NCBI GenBank assembly: GCA_001818365.1
Contig: MHKK01000038.1
Span: 1,441-7,089 of the forward strand
Reading direction: 5' to 3'
Length of the DNA stretch: 5,649 bases
DNA from: Candidatus Komeilibacteria bacterium RIFCSPHIGHO2_01_FULL_52_14
GTDB lineage: Bacteria; Patescibacteriota; Patescibacteriia; UBA1558; 2-01-FULL-52-15
In this document: positions 1 through 4,878 of the stretch, piece by piece
How the letters are laid out: each line of letters begins with the position of its first letter
Numbering within the stretch: position 1 is the stretch's first letter
The notes under the pieces: generated by a model
Told to the model about the DNA's origin: nothing
What the model saw: the letters and a program-made list of their open reading frames with translations, nothing else
The model's database searches: none
Position numbers and translations under genes: made by a program

Positions 1-236
1 TTGAACGTCTCGAGCTTATCACCGGTGCTGCCGGGATGCACCGTAACGCCGTAGGTCGCGAGCGACGTCATCCGCTCGGCCATCGAATGCATCGGCGGTT
101 CTCCTTTCACGATCGCTGCCGTTTCGTCGCGCGAAACAACCGCGTGCACCACGCCGTACTTTTTCGCTTCCCGAAGCAGGCGGACGTGGCCCGGATGGAT
201 GATGTCGAATGTTCCGAAGATGAGGACTTTATTCAT
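1..236 (-). CDS. Cytidylyltransferase-family nucleotidyltransferase, FAD synthase-like (partial, C-terminus outside window)
   Basis: Reading leftward from ATG at 236-234, 78 complete codons remain open to the window edge. The protein begins MNKVLIFGTFDIIHPGHVRL. It shows the GTFDxxHxGH nucleotide-binding motif (residues 8-17, with H14 and H17) of the cytidylyltransferase superfamily, whose members transfer a nucleotidyl group from an NTP to a phosphorylated substrate. The following VSRDETAAIVKGEPP segment (about 34-48) and the V-HPGS-GDKLETF stretch (about 66-78) resemble archaeal-type FAD synthase (RibL) more than pantetheine-phosphate adenylyltransferase. The diagnostic C-terminal half (ISxxT-like motif, or PDxIxxGYDQ in RibL) is not in view, so the substrate is uncertain; TagD-like glycerol-3-phosphate cytidylyltransferase is the main alternative. 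The start 8 residues before the motif is normal for the family. No Shine-Dalgarno is visible. It lies 55 bp downstream of uvrB on the same strand and is probably cotranscribed. Confidence 0.75.
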   Translation of the reverse strand, partial: MNKVLIFGTFDIIHPGHVRLLREAKKYGVVHAVVSRDETAAIVKGEPPMHSMAERMTSLATYGVTVHPGSTGDKLETF

Positions 237-263
237 TGCACTGGCTTATTCTATTTCATGGGG

Positions 264-284
264 ATCCTTCGCTCCGCTCAGGAT
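264..284 (-). repeat. GNA-triloop palindromic element A (uvrB downstream spacer)
   Basis: On the minus strand the 11-base core GAGCGGAGCGA is flanked by the complementary 5-base arms ATCCT and AGGAT. Within the core, GC pairs with GC around a GGA triloop and the outer GA/GA can form tandem sheared pairs. The element sits 7 nt after the uvrB stop in the 55-bp spacer. No T-run follows it, so it is not a canonical intrinsic terminator. It shares its core with elements at 2300-2320 and 2426-2447. Confidence 0.6.
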
Positions 285-291
285 ACGCCGC

Positions 292-2274
292 CTATTTCCT
301 TCCACGAGTTTTTCGCAAAATTGTAATCTGGTCTCTCAATAGAGCGGCGTGTTCGAAATTCAAATTATCGGCGGCTAGCTTCATTTGTGCCTGCAGCGTT
401 TCTATGAGATACGTTTTTTCCGCGCGATCGAGATGTTTGACCTCCTGAGCGAATTCTTTCCGGACATCCAGCCCCTTCAATTCGGTATCCTTAATGACGC
501 GGACAATGGTTGTCGGGACGACCCGGTTCCTCTTGTTATATGCTTGCTGGATTTTTCTGCGACGCTCGGTTTCATCGATCGCGGCTTTCATCGAATCGGT
601 CATACGGTCCGCATACATAATCACGTACCCGTCTGCATGCCGCGCCGCACGGCCCATGGTCTGGATAAGCGACGTATCGTTGCGCAAAAACCCTTCTTTG
701 TCCGCGTCCAGGATCACAACGAGTGACACCTCGGGCAGATCGAGCCCTTCGCGCAGGAGGTTGATCCCGACCAGCACATCGTACTTTCCTTGCCGCAGAT
801 CTTTCAGAATCGTGAGCCGGTCGAGCGTATCGATATCCGAATGCAAATACTGGACCTTGATGTTCCGCAAAAGCAAATGTTCGGTTAAATCCTCTGCCAG
901 GCGTTTGGTGAGGGTCGTGATGAGCACGCGCTGCCCCTTGGAAACCCGCGCCAAAATTTCCCGTTCGACGTCCGCAAGCTGCCCTGCGGTTTTTCTGACC
1001 TCTACCGACGGGTCCAAAAGTCCGGTCGGACGGATGAGCTGCTCGACCACCTGTCGTGATGCTTTCAGCTCATAGTCCGCGGGCGTGGCCGACATATAGA
1101 GCGCCTGACCGGTCCGCTCCAAAAACTCATCCCAGTTGAGCGGCCGGTTATCGATTGCCGCGGGAAGCCGCCAGCCGTACTGCACCAGTACTTCTTTACG
1201 CGAGCGATCGCCGTGGTACATACCGCGGATTTGCGGCAGGGTGATGTGCGATTCGTCAACAACAAGAAGATAATCATCGGGGAAATAATCGAGGAGGGTT
1301 GCGGGCGGTTCTCCCGGCTTCCGGCGGTCGAAGTAGCGGGAATAATTTTCTATGCCGTTACAGTACCCGACGGTTTCTATCATCTCAAGATCGAACCGAA
1401 CCCGTTCTTCGATACGCTGCGCTTCGATAAGTTTTTCGTGTTTTTTAAAAAATACGATTCGTTCCTCCAGATCATTCCGGATATCGGCGAGGATTCCCTT
1501 TTGATCCTGCTCCGGCGCCAAATAATGCTTTGCCGGGAAAATCGCGGCAGAACGCAGTTTTGCATCCTCGACGTCCCGCGTAAGGTACCCGACGCGTTTG
1601 ATCTTCGCGAGTTTACGACCGTTAAACTCGAAACGATAAAACGAATCAACATCGCTTGAGTTCACCACTTCGATAATCTCACCCTTCACCGTATAGGCGC
1701 CGCGGACAAGAGATAGGTCGTTCCGCTCATACTGCAAGCGCACCAACTGCCGCAAAATTTGCTCCCGGGAATACTCCTTGCCGACCTCGAGCTCCAGCCG
1801 GACCTTCAGATATTCTTCGGGCGACCCCAAACCGTAAATGCAGGAAACGGAGGCAACGATAATCACGTCGCGGCGCGTCAGAACAGCTTGCGTTGCTGCA
1901 TGCCGCAGCCGGTCGATCTCTTCATTGATCTGCGTCTCCTTATCGATGTGCGTGTCGGTCGTGGGAATATACGCCTCCGGCTGGTAGTAATCGTAATAGG
2001 AGACAAAATAGTGGACAGCGTTCTTGGGGAAAAAACTTTGGAACTCCGATGCAAGCTGAGCGGCAAGCGTCTTATTGTGCGAGATAACGAGCGTCGGCCG
2101 CTGCGCGCTTGCGATAACGTTCGCTATCGTAAATGTTTTACCGGATCCGGTAACCCCCCTGAGCGTTTGCTTCTGGAATCCCTTCCCAAGACCTTTAACC
2201 AATGCAGTAATCGCAACCGGTTGATCCCCGGTTGGCTTAAATTGAGAAGTAAGCTTGAAACCTGAACTTGTCAT
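292..2274 (-). CDS. uvrB: UvrABC system protein B (excinuclease subunit B)
   Basis: UvrB is the DNA-damage verification helicase of bacterial nucleotide excision repair. UvrA2 loads it, it opens the duplex with a beta-hairpin, and it recruits UvrC for incision. At 660 residues it is full length (usual range about 660-680). Walker A is GVTGSGKT (40-47). The beta-hairpin region with the YYDYYQPEAYIP signature is at about 93-104. The QYERND segment is at 181-186, DESH motif II at 340-343, YMSATP at 393-398, GINLLREGLD (motif V region) at 503-512 and QTMGRAARH (motif VI) at 538-546. A C-terminal UVR motif (FEHAALLRDQI, about 640-650) provides the UvrC contact. One difference from the common YNxxHGIxPxTI string is YNKRNRVVPTTI (579-590). 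The ATG at 2274 gives five residues before FKL, which is normal, but it has no Shine-Dalgarno and overlaps the stop of an upstream 34-codon ORF by 4 bases (ATGA). The stop is TAG. The likely promoter is at 2413-2385. Confidence 0.98.
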   Translation of the reverse strand: MTSSGFKLTSQFKPTGDQPVAITALVKGLGKGFQKQTLRGVTGSGKTFTIANVIASAQRPTLVISHNKTLAAQLASEFQSFFPKNAVHYFVSYYDYYQPEAYIPTTDTHIDKETQINEEIDRLRHAATQAVLTRRDVIIVASVSCIYGLGSPEEYLKVRLELEVGKEYSREQILRQLVRLQYERNDLSLVRGAYTVKGEIIEVVNSSDVDSFYRFEFNGRKLAKIKRVGYLTRDVEDAKLRSAAIFPAKHYLAPEQDQKGILADIRNDLEERIVFFKKHEKLIEAQRIEERVRFDLEMIETVGYCNGIENYSRYFDRRKPGEPPATLLDYFPDDYLLVVDESHITLPQIRGMYHGDRSRKEVLVQYGWRLPAAIDNRPLNWDEFLERTGQALYMSATPADYELKASRQVVEQLIRPTGLLDPSVEVRKTAGQLADVEREILARVSKGQRVLITTLTKRLAEDLTEHLLLRNIKVQYLHSDIDTLDRLTILKDLRQGKYDVLVGINLLREGLDLPEVSLVVILDADKEGFLRNDTSLIQTMGRAARHADGYVIMYADRMTDSMKAAIDETERRRKIQQAYNKRNRVVPTTIVRVIKDTELKGLDVRKEFAQEVKHLDRAEKTYLIETLQAQMKLAADNLNFEHAALLRDQITILRKTRGRK

Positions 2275-2289
2275 ACGAGCAAGGATGAC
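2270..2289. repeat. Short palindrome E overlapping the uvrB start codon
   Basis: GTCAT (2270-2274) and ATGAC (2285-2289) are perfect 5-base complementary arms around a 10-base loop containing GAGC. It abuts element B directly and looks like a member of the same family with a shortened core. The uvrB start codon (2274-2272) lies inside its left arm, so pairing in mRNA could partly mask the start. The short arms make this a weak call on its own. Confidence 0.35.
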
Positions 2290-2375
2290 GTGCCCCGTAG
2301 GTACGAGCGTAGCGAGTATCGTACGGGGTCACCGGTTGGCCTGAATTTTGATTGAAGTTTGAATACGTCCGGCAT
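2271..2375 (-). pseudogene. 34-codon leader ORF: diverged duplicate of the UvrB N-terminus
   Basis: ATG at 2375-2373 opens a frame reading MPDVFKLQSKFRPTGD, then PVRYSLRSYLRGTSSLLV, then TGA at 2273-2271. The first 16 residues match the N-terminus of UvrB in this window (GFKLTSQFKPTGDQP) at F, K, L, S, F, P, T, G and D. Most matching codons differ only at the third base (AAA/AAG, TCA/TCT, TTC/TTT, GGT/GGG, GAC/GAT), so this is an old or foreign homologous copy and not a fresh duplication. After GD the homology ends where hairpin element B begins. The frame differs from uvrB, so no fusion is made. The start lies only 2-4 nt past the transcription start expected from the promoter at 2413-2385. 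The stop overlaps the uvrB ATG as ATGA, a typical translational-coupling geometry. It may be a remnant, a coupled leader peptide, or both. A metagenome assembly join of two alleles is the main technical alternative. Confidence 0.7.
2290..2332 (+). repeat. GNA-triloop palindromic element B in the uvrB mRNA leader
   Basis: The plus-strand core GAGCGTAGCGA (2305-2315) is flanked by GGTAC (2300-2304) and GTATC (2316-2320). Those arms pair fully if one G-T wobble is allowed. Outside these, CCCCGTA (2293-2299) pairs with TACGGGG (2322-2328), and GTG (2290-2292) with CAC (2330-2332), each join having a one-base bulge (2321, 2329). That makes about 15 paired bases plus the mini-hairpin core. It lies between the duplicated UvrB N-terminus and the true uvrB start, so the uvrB transcript should carry this stem-loop. 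Confidence 0.75.
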
Positions 2376-2384
2376 AGCGGGATA

Positions 2385-2413
2385 ATCATAAAAGCGAACA
2401 CCCACGGCGTCAA
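2385..2413 (-). promoter_or_regulatory. Sigma70-type promoter for uvrB
   Basis: On the minus strand, TTGACG (2413-2408) is followed after exactly 17 bases by TATGAT (2390-2385). Each hexamer matches the TTGACA/TATAAT consensus at five of six positions. The predicted transcription start is about 2379-2377, only 2-4 nt before the ATG of the vestigial UvrB leader ORF (2375), so that frame would be nearly leaderless. The true uvrB start is about 104 nt downstream. No convincing LexA box overlaps it. Confidence 0.75.
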
Positions 2414-2425
2414 TCGCATACGGAG

Positions 2426-2447
2426 GCCTTTCGGCTGCGCTCGGGGC
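2426..2447 (-). repeat. GNA-triloop palindromic element C
   Basis: The minus-strand core is GAGCGCAGCCGA, the family core with one extra C. The plus-strand arms GCCTT (2426-2430) and GGGGC (2443-2447) pair as three Watson-Crick pairs plus two G-T wobbles. It has the same 5-base-arm architecture as elements A and B with unrelated arm sequence. It lies just upstream of the uvrB -35 box. Confidence 0.5.
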
Positions 2448-2480
2448 AACCTTTTATGCCATTCCATGCGCGAAAGGTTG
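2447..2480. repeat. 8-bp inverted repeat with 18-nt spacer
   Basis: CAACCTTT (2447-2454) and AAAGGTTG (2473-2480) are perfectly complementary and separated by 18 bases. It adjoins element C. No T-run or binding-site consensus was recognised, so the role is unknown; it could be an operator-like site or part of the same repeat cluster. Confidence 0.45.
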
Positions 2481-2535
2481 ATTTCTCTAGGAAAAGGTGC
2501 TTAACTAGCGCTATGCCCGGTAATACAACCCCGCG

Positions 2536-2546
2536 TTGCTTCGCAA
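2536..2546 (-). repeat. GNA-triloop mini-hairpin D
   Basis: The minus strand reads TTGC-GAA-GCAA: four perfect pairs around a GAA triloop, containing the GCGAAGC heptamer known as an exceptionally stable DNA mini-hairpin. It abuts the left arm of the long-range inverted repeat. It lacks the outer GA/GA pairs of elements A and B, so it is a related minimal form at best. Confidence 0.45.
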
Positions 2547-2564
2547 TAATGAACTTCATAATAT
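2536..2564 (+). promoter_or_regulatory. Possible ruvA operon promoter (weak)
   Basis: TTGCTT (2536-2541) and TAATAT (2559-2564) are separated by 17 bases. The -35 matches consensus at three of six positions and the -10 is moderate. Transcription from here would start near 2571 and carry the 2617-2646 hairpin in a leader of about 100 nt, but not the left arm of the long-range repeat. A second A+T-rich candidate (TAATAT at 2601-2606, or TATAAA at 2604-2609) has no visible -35 but would put the hairpin at the extreme 5' end. Confidence 0.3.
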
Positions 2565-2616
2565 GACCCGTATCAAGCGAGATAGGAAAGAAAAAATTTC
2601 TAATATAAAGCGTGTC

Positions 2617-2646
2617 AGAGCCAAACTCACTTGTGAGTTTGGCTCT
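2617..2646 (+). promoter_or_regulatory. Perfect 14-bp-arm hairpin in the ruvA leader
   Basis: AGAGCCAAACTCAC (2617-2630) and GTGAGTTTGGCTCT (2633-2646) are exact complements separated only by TT. In RNA the innermost pairs would open to give a loop of about 6 nt. It ends 23 nt before the ruvA ATG. Downstream on the plus strand is G/C-rich sequence without T's. On the minus strand, GACACGC separates it from any T-rich stretch. It is therefore not a standard intrinsic terminator; a leader stabiliser or a dyad operator fits better. Confidence 0.65.
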
Positions 2647-2656
2647 CGCGCGGGGT

Positions 2657-2672
2657 TGATATACCGGGTATG
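2657..2672 (+). promoter_or_regulatory. ruvA translation-start context, shared with the next gene
   Basis: The sequence TGATATACCGGGTATG ends in the ruvA ATG. It differs at only one base from TGATATACGGGGTATG at 3252-3267 before the FemAB gene. There is no canonical AGGAGG; the common C/G-GGGT immediately before ATG may be a local ribosome-recruiting feature or reflect copying of the start region. Confidence 0.5.
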
Positions 2673-3254
2673 CTGAGCTATCTTCGAGGTACCGTTCTCA
2701 TCAAGAAAGAACGATATATTATTCTCGTCGTTGGTGAAAATACCGGCTACCGGGTGCAGGTAACCAACCAAGTTCTTGAAAATATCCGTCCTTCGACGGA
2801 AGTGTCGTTCTATATCTACACGCACCTGCGGGAAGATGCGATCGAGCTCTACGGTTTCACGAATCTCGATGAACTCGATTTCTTCGAAAAACTCCTGACT
2901 ATCTCCGGCGTGGGACCGCGCATCGCCCTTGGCGTCCTGTCGGTTGCACCGCTCTCGGACATTAAAAAAGCCATCATCCACGGTGATCCTGCCCTTCTGC
3001 AAAAAGTCACCTCCGTTGGCAAAAAAACCGCCGAGCGGATCATCATCGAGCTTAAAGAAAAAGTTACGGTTACCGATCTTGATGAAAAAAGCGGAATGAG
3101 CATCACGGAAAACATCCAGCTGTTCGAAGCGCTGGCATCCCTGGGCTATAAGGACAGCGAAGTGCGCAGTGCCTTGCGGCAGGTGCCGCCCGAAGCAAAA
3201 GATCTTTCCGAAAAAATCAAGGAGGCGTTAAAAATTCTTGGCAAGAGTGCCTGA
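2670..3254 (+). CDS. ruvA: Holliday junction branch migration protein RuvA
   Basis: RuvA tetramers bind four-way DNA junctions and load the RuvB hexameric motors for branch migration in recombinational repair. The product has 194 residues (E. coli about 203). MLSYLRGTV at the N-terminus is the standard RuvA start and opens the OB-fold domain (about 1-63), closing with HLREDAIELYGF (52-63). E55 and D56 there correspond to the acidic pin residues. Two helix-hairpin-helix motifs follow: ISGVGPRIA (78-86) and VTSVGKKTAERIIIELKEK (113-131). A flexible acidic linker (about 132-145) leads to the C-terminal RuvB-binding three-helix domain (about 146-194; ALASLGYKDSEVRSAL). The start at 2670 is supported by homology, although no strong Shine-Dalgarno is present. 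It is the first gene of a four-gene operon divergent from uvrB. The stop is TGA, 10 nt before the next ATG. Confidence 0.97.
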   Translation: MLSYLRGTVLIKKERYIILVVGENTGYRVQVTNQVLENIRPSTEVSFYIYTHLREDAIELYGFTNLDELDFFEKLLTISGVGPRIALGVLSVAPLSDIKKAIIHGDPALLQKVTSVGKKTAERIIIELKEKVTVTDLDEKSGMSITENIQLFEALASLGYKDSEVRSALRQVPPEAKDLSEKIKEALKILGKSA

Positions 3255-3267
3255 TATACGGGGTATG
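3252..3267 (+). promoter_or_regulatory. FemAB translation-start context overlapping the ruvA stop
   Basis: TGATATACGGGGTATG contains the ruvA TGA stop (3252-3254) and ends in the ATG chosen for the FemAB gene (3265-3267). Its 15/16 match to the ruvA start context favours this ATG over the upstream TTG at 3238, which would overlap ruvA by 17 bases. Confidence 0.5.
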
Positions 3268-4281
3268 GACGTCTCATTGAACGCACATAACTACGATTAT
3301 TTTTTAGAGCAGTTCCCCCTCGGTTCTTTCCTCCAGAGCCGCTTTTGGAAACGCTTTCTTCACTTGCAGGGGAAAAAAGCATGGCAACTCGGCGTCTACG
3401 AGAACAGTCATTTGCTCGCTCATTGTCTCGTGTATACCAATAAGCTACTGCTGGGCAAAAGCTATCTGTATGCGCCAAAAGGGCCGCTCATCCTGCCCAC
3501 GCTCACACAGGACGAGCGCAAGGAAGCATTGGAGCTCATCTTGAGCCAGATACGCGACATCACCGTTGCGACCAGACGGCGAGAAGAACTTTTCTGCCGC
3601 ATCGAGCCCAACGTTACCGTACCGGAGCTCACCGAGCTCCCCGCGCGGCAAACCGAACCGATCCAGCCCTCGACGACCCTTTACCTGAATCTTGAACGGC
3701 CGCTTGACGAGCTCTTCGCGGCTTGTAAGGAAAAGACACGATATAATATCCGGCTCGCCGAGCGCAAAGGCATTCAAGTGCACTGGTCGCAAAACGAGGA
3801 AGGCATCGAAAAACTTGTCTCCCTCATCGAGAGCTCCAAGACCCGGCAGGGATTCCGCATGCATCGCAAGCACTACTACCGCCTCCTGCTCCAGGCCGAC
3901 ACCGAGCATACGACCGTTCACGTAAACTGGGCAACGCACGAGGGCATTCCGATCGCGGCGAACCTTTACCTTGTGCTGGATCCGACAATGACGTACATTC
4001 ACGGCGGTTTCAACTACGAGTATCGCCATCTGATGGCTCCCTACCTGCTTCAATGGGCCGCTCTGCAAAAAGCCGTTGAACTGCGGCTCGCCTACTACGA
4101 TTTTTGGGGCTATGCACCGCGTGACGGATCAAAACCCTCCTGGGCCGGTTTCAGCAGGTTTAAAGAGGGTTTCGGCGGAACGGTTGTTGAAAGCCCAGGC
4201 TGTTTTGATTACCTCTATAATCCGATGTGGTACAATGTGTACACAAAGATGCGCACCGTACGGCGCTCGCTTCCATTCTAA
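3265..4281 (+). CDS. FemAB-family peptidoglycan bridge aminoacyltransferase
   Basis: FemA/FemB/FemX enzymes use aminoacyl-tRNA to add amino acids to the peptide stem of the lipid II peptidoglycan precursor on the inner face of the membrane. From the ATG at 3265 the protein has 338 residues, the length of FemX-type enzymes without the long coiled-coil arm of staphylococcal FemA. Recognisable signatures are FLQSRFWKRF (22-31), YLYAPKGPL (68-75), RIEPNV (112-117), QPSTTLYLNL (134-143) and KEKTRYNIRLAERKGI (155-170). Further on come IPIAANLYLVLD with YIHGGFNYEYRHLMAPYLLQW (228-264) and YYDFWGYAP with WAGFSRFKEGFGG (277-305), ending in a PGCFDYLYNPMWYNVY segment. These cover both GNAT-like lobes, so the gene looks intact. 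The amino acid transferred cannot be deduced. A TTG at 3238 would add nine unconserved residues overlapping ruvA, so I prefer 3265. Next gene 7 bp downstream. Confidence 0.9.
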   Translation: MDVSLNAHNYDYFLEQFPLGSFLQSRFWKRFLHLQGKKAWQLGVYENSHLLAHCLVYTNKLLLGKSYLYAPKGPLILPTLTQDERKEALELILSQIRDITVATRRREELFCRIEPNVTVPELTELPARQTEPIQPSTTLYLNLERPLDELFAACKEKTRYNIRLAERKGIQVHWSQNEEGIEKLVSLIESSKTRQGFRMHRKHYYRLLLQADTEHTTVHVNWATHEGIPIAANLYLVLDPTMTYIHGGFNYEYRHLMAPYLLQWAALQKAVELRLAYYDFWGYAPRDGSKPSWAGFSRFKEGFGGTVVESPGCFDYLYNPMWYNVYTKMRTVRRSLPF

Positions 4282-4288
4282 ATAATCT

Positions 4289-4870
4289 ATGTTTCTCGAT
4301 ATTGCATTCGGACTTATCGCAGCGCTGGGCGTCTCAACCGCCCTGCAGATTCCGCTTACCTGGGATCTGATGATCTTAGGGCCGCTGTTCGCTCTTTCGC
4401 CCGATATCGATTTCCTCATTCACCTCGGGCGCGGCGGCAGCTCGAAAAACGATGACCGGCACCGCGAGATTTTGCACCTGCCGCTGATTTTCATCCCGAT
4501 AGGCATGCTCGGCATTGCGTTCCTGATGAACCCGGTGTGGGCGCTGTTATTCGGCATTTGCGCACTGGGGCATTTTATCCATGACAGCATCGGCATCGGC
4601 TGGGGCGTGCAATGGCTCTTCCCGGTTACATCCGACCACTATAGTTTTTTCTACATCTATCAACCGAAGCACAAAGAGCCGCACCCGAAGAAGGTTGTCT
4701 ATCGCTGGAAAAATGCGGAAATAGAAAAACTTGCCGAACTCTACGGCGATCCGGATTGGATCAGGAATATTTATCTGCAGTTCCATCCGTACGCGCTGTT
4801 CGAATATGCAGCACTCATCGCCTCGGTCATCGAGGTCTTTGTCTATCGTCATTATCTAATCATTGTATAG
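4289..4870 (+). CDS. Membrane-bound metal-dependent hydrolase, YdjM/DUF457-like
   Basis: A 193-residue integral membrane protein. Likely hydrophobic segments are at about 3-20, 25-37, 64-81, 83-98 and 167-187. Putative metal ligands follow the DUF457/YdjM pattern: SPDID (37-41), DRHREILH with H58 and H63, and LGHFIHD (93-99) with H95, H98 and D99, then GWGVQWLFPVTSDHYSFF (104-121). In the family these His/Asp residues are thought to form a metal centre near the membrane face; the natural substrate is not established and phospholipid or cell-wall lipid chemistry is only a guess. A charged soluble stretch (about 126-160, rich in K, E and P) separates the catalytic part from the last membrane helix. 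The ATG at 4289 follows the FemAB stop by 7 bp with no Shine-Dalgarno, suggesting coupled translation in the operon. Confidence 0.7.
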   Translation: MFLDIAFGLIAALGVSTALQIPLTWDLMILGPLFALSPDIDFLIHLGRGGSSKNDDRHREILHLPLIFIPIGMLGIAFLMNPVWALLFGICALGHFIHDSIGIGWGVQWLFPVTSDHYSFFYIYQPKHKEPHPKKVVYRWKNAEIEKLAELYGDPDWIRNIYLQFHPYALFEYAALIASVIEVFVYRHYLIIV

Positions 4871-4878
4871 CCGAACAT

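Larger units (their letters stand above)
2275..2669. other. 395-bp intergenic region between divergent uvrB and ruvA
   Basis: This stretch holds no recognisable full-length protein gene. It contains the uvrB promoter and vestigial leader ORF, palindromic elements B, C and D, an 8-bp inverted repeat, a long-range inverted repeat, a perfect 14-bp-arm hairpin and a weak ruvA promoter candidate. I looked for tmRNA, RNase P RNA and tRNA signatures and saw none. A 36-codon plus-strand frame (2456-2566) has no recognisable content. Confidence 0.85.
2514..2670. repeat. Long-range imperfect inverted repeat ending at the ruvA start codon
   Basis: The left arm 2514-2535 and right arm 2649-2670 (22 bases each) pair as 10 bp, then a 3x3 internal mismatch, then 9 bp including one G-T wobble. 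They enclose 113 bases, including the perfect hairpin at 2617-2646, whose foot is 2 nt from the right arm. The right arm covers the GGGG and GGGT stretches before ruvA and the A of its ATG. If both arms are transcribed together, ruvA initiation could be masked. A MITE-like element with terminal inverted repeats is an alternative, but I see no clear target-site duplication. Confidence 0.6.

Noticed and set aside
264..284. Intrinsic terminator after uvrB
   Set aside because: The stem is only 5 bp plus the core and is not followed by T's on the minus strand; the next gene starts 28 nt later on the same strand.
2390..2410. LexA/SOS box near the uvrB promoter (CGAAC half-site)
   Set aside because: Only one half-site is visible and the second half does not match GTTCG; no CTGT-N8-ACAG is present either.
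2237..2467. 76-residue minus-strand frame across the uvrB start
   Set aside because: It overlaps the uvrB 5' end and runs through hairpin elements. Its translation (basic, no family pattern) is explained by a shifted reading of the UvrB-like fragment and repeats.
2456..2566. 36-codon plus-strand frame in the intergenic region
   Set aside because: It has no start context, no recognisable motif and overlaps several palindromes; it is likely chance.
2275..2669. Structured RNA gene (tmRNA, RNase P RNA, tRNA)
   Set aside because: No conserved RNase P core, no T-loop/CCA end and no cloverleaf could be found; the stems present are explained by the repeat elements.
3238..3264. TTG start of the FemAB gene nine codons upstream
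   Set aside because: It would overlap ruvA by 17 bases and add residues with no family match, while the ATG at 3265 has a start context nearly identical to that of ruvA.
4756..4878. Upstream extension of the last gene inside the hydrolase gene
   Set aside because: The extra 41 residues are an out-of-frame reading of the hydrolase C-terminus and would place a long non-hydrophobic segment before a normal N-terminal anchor.
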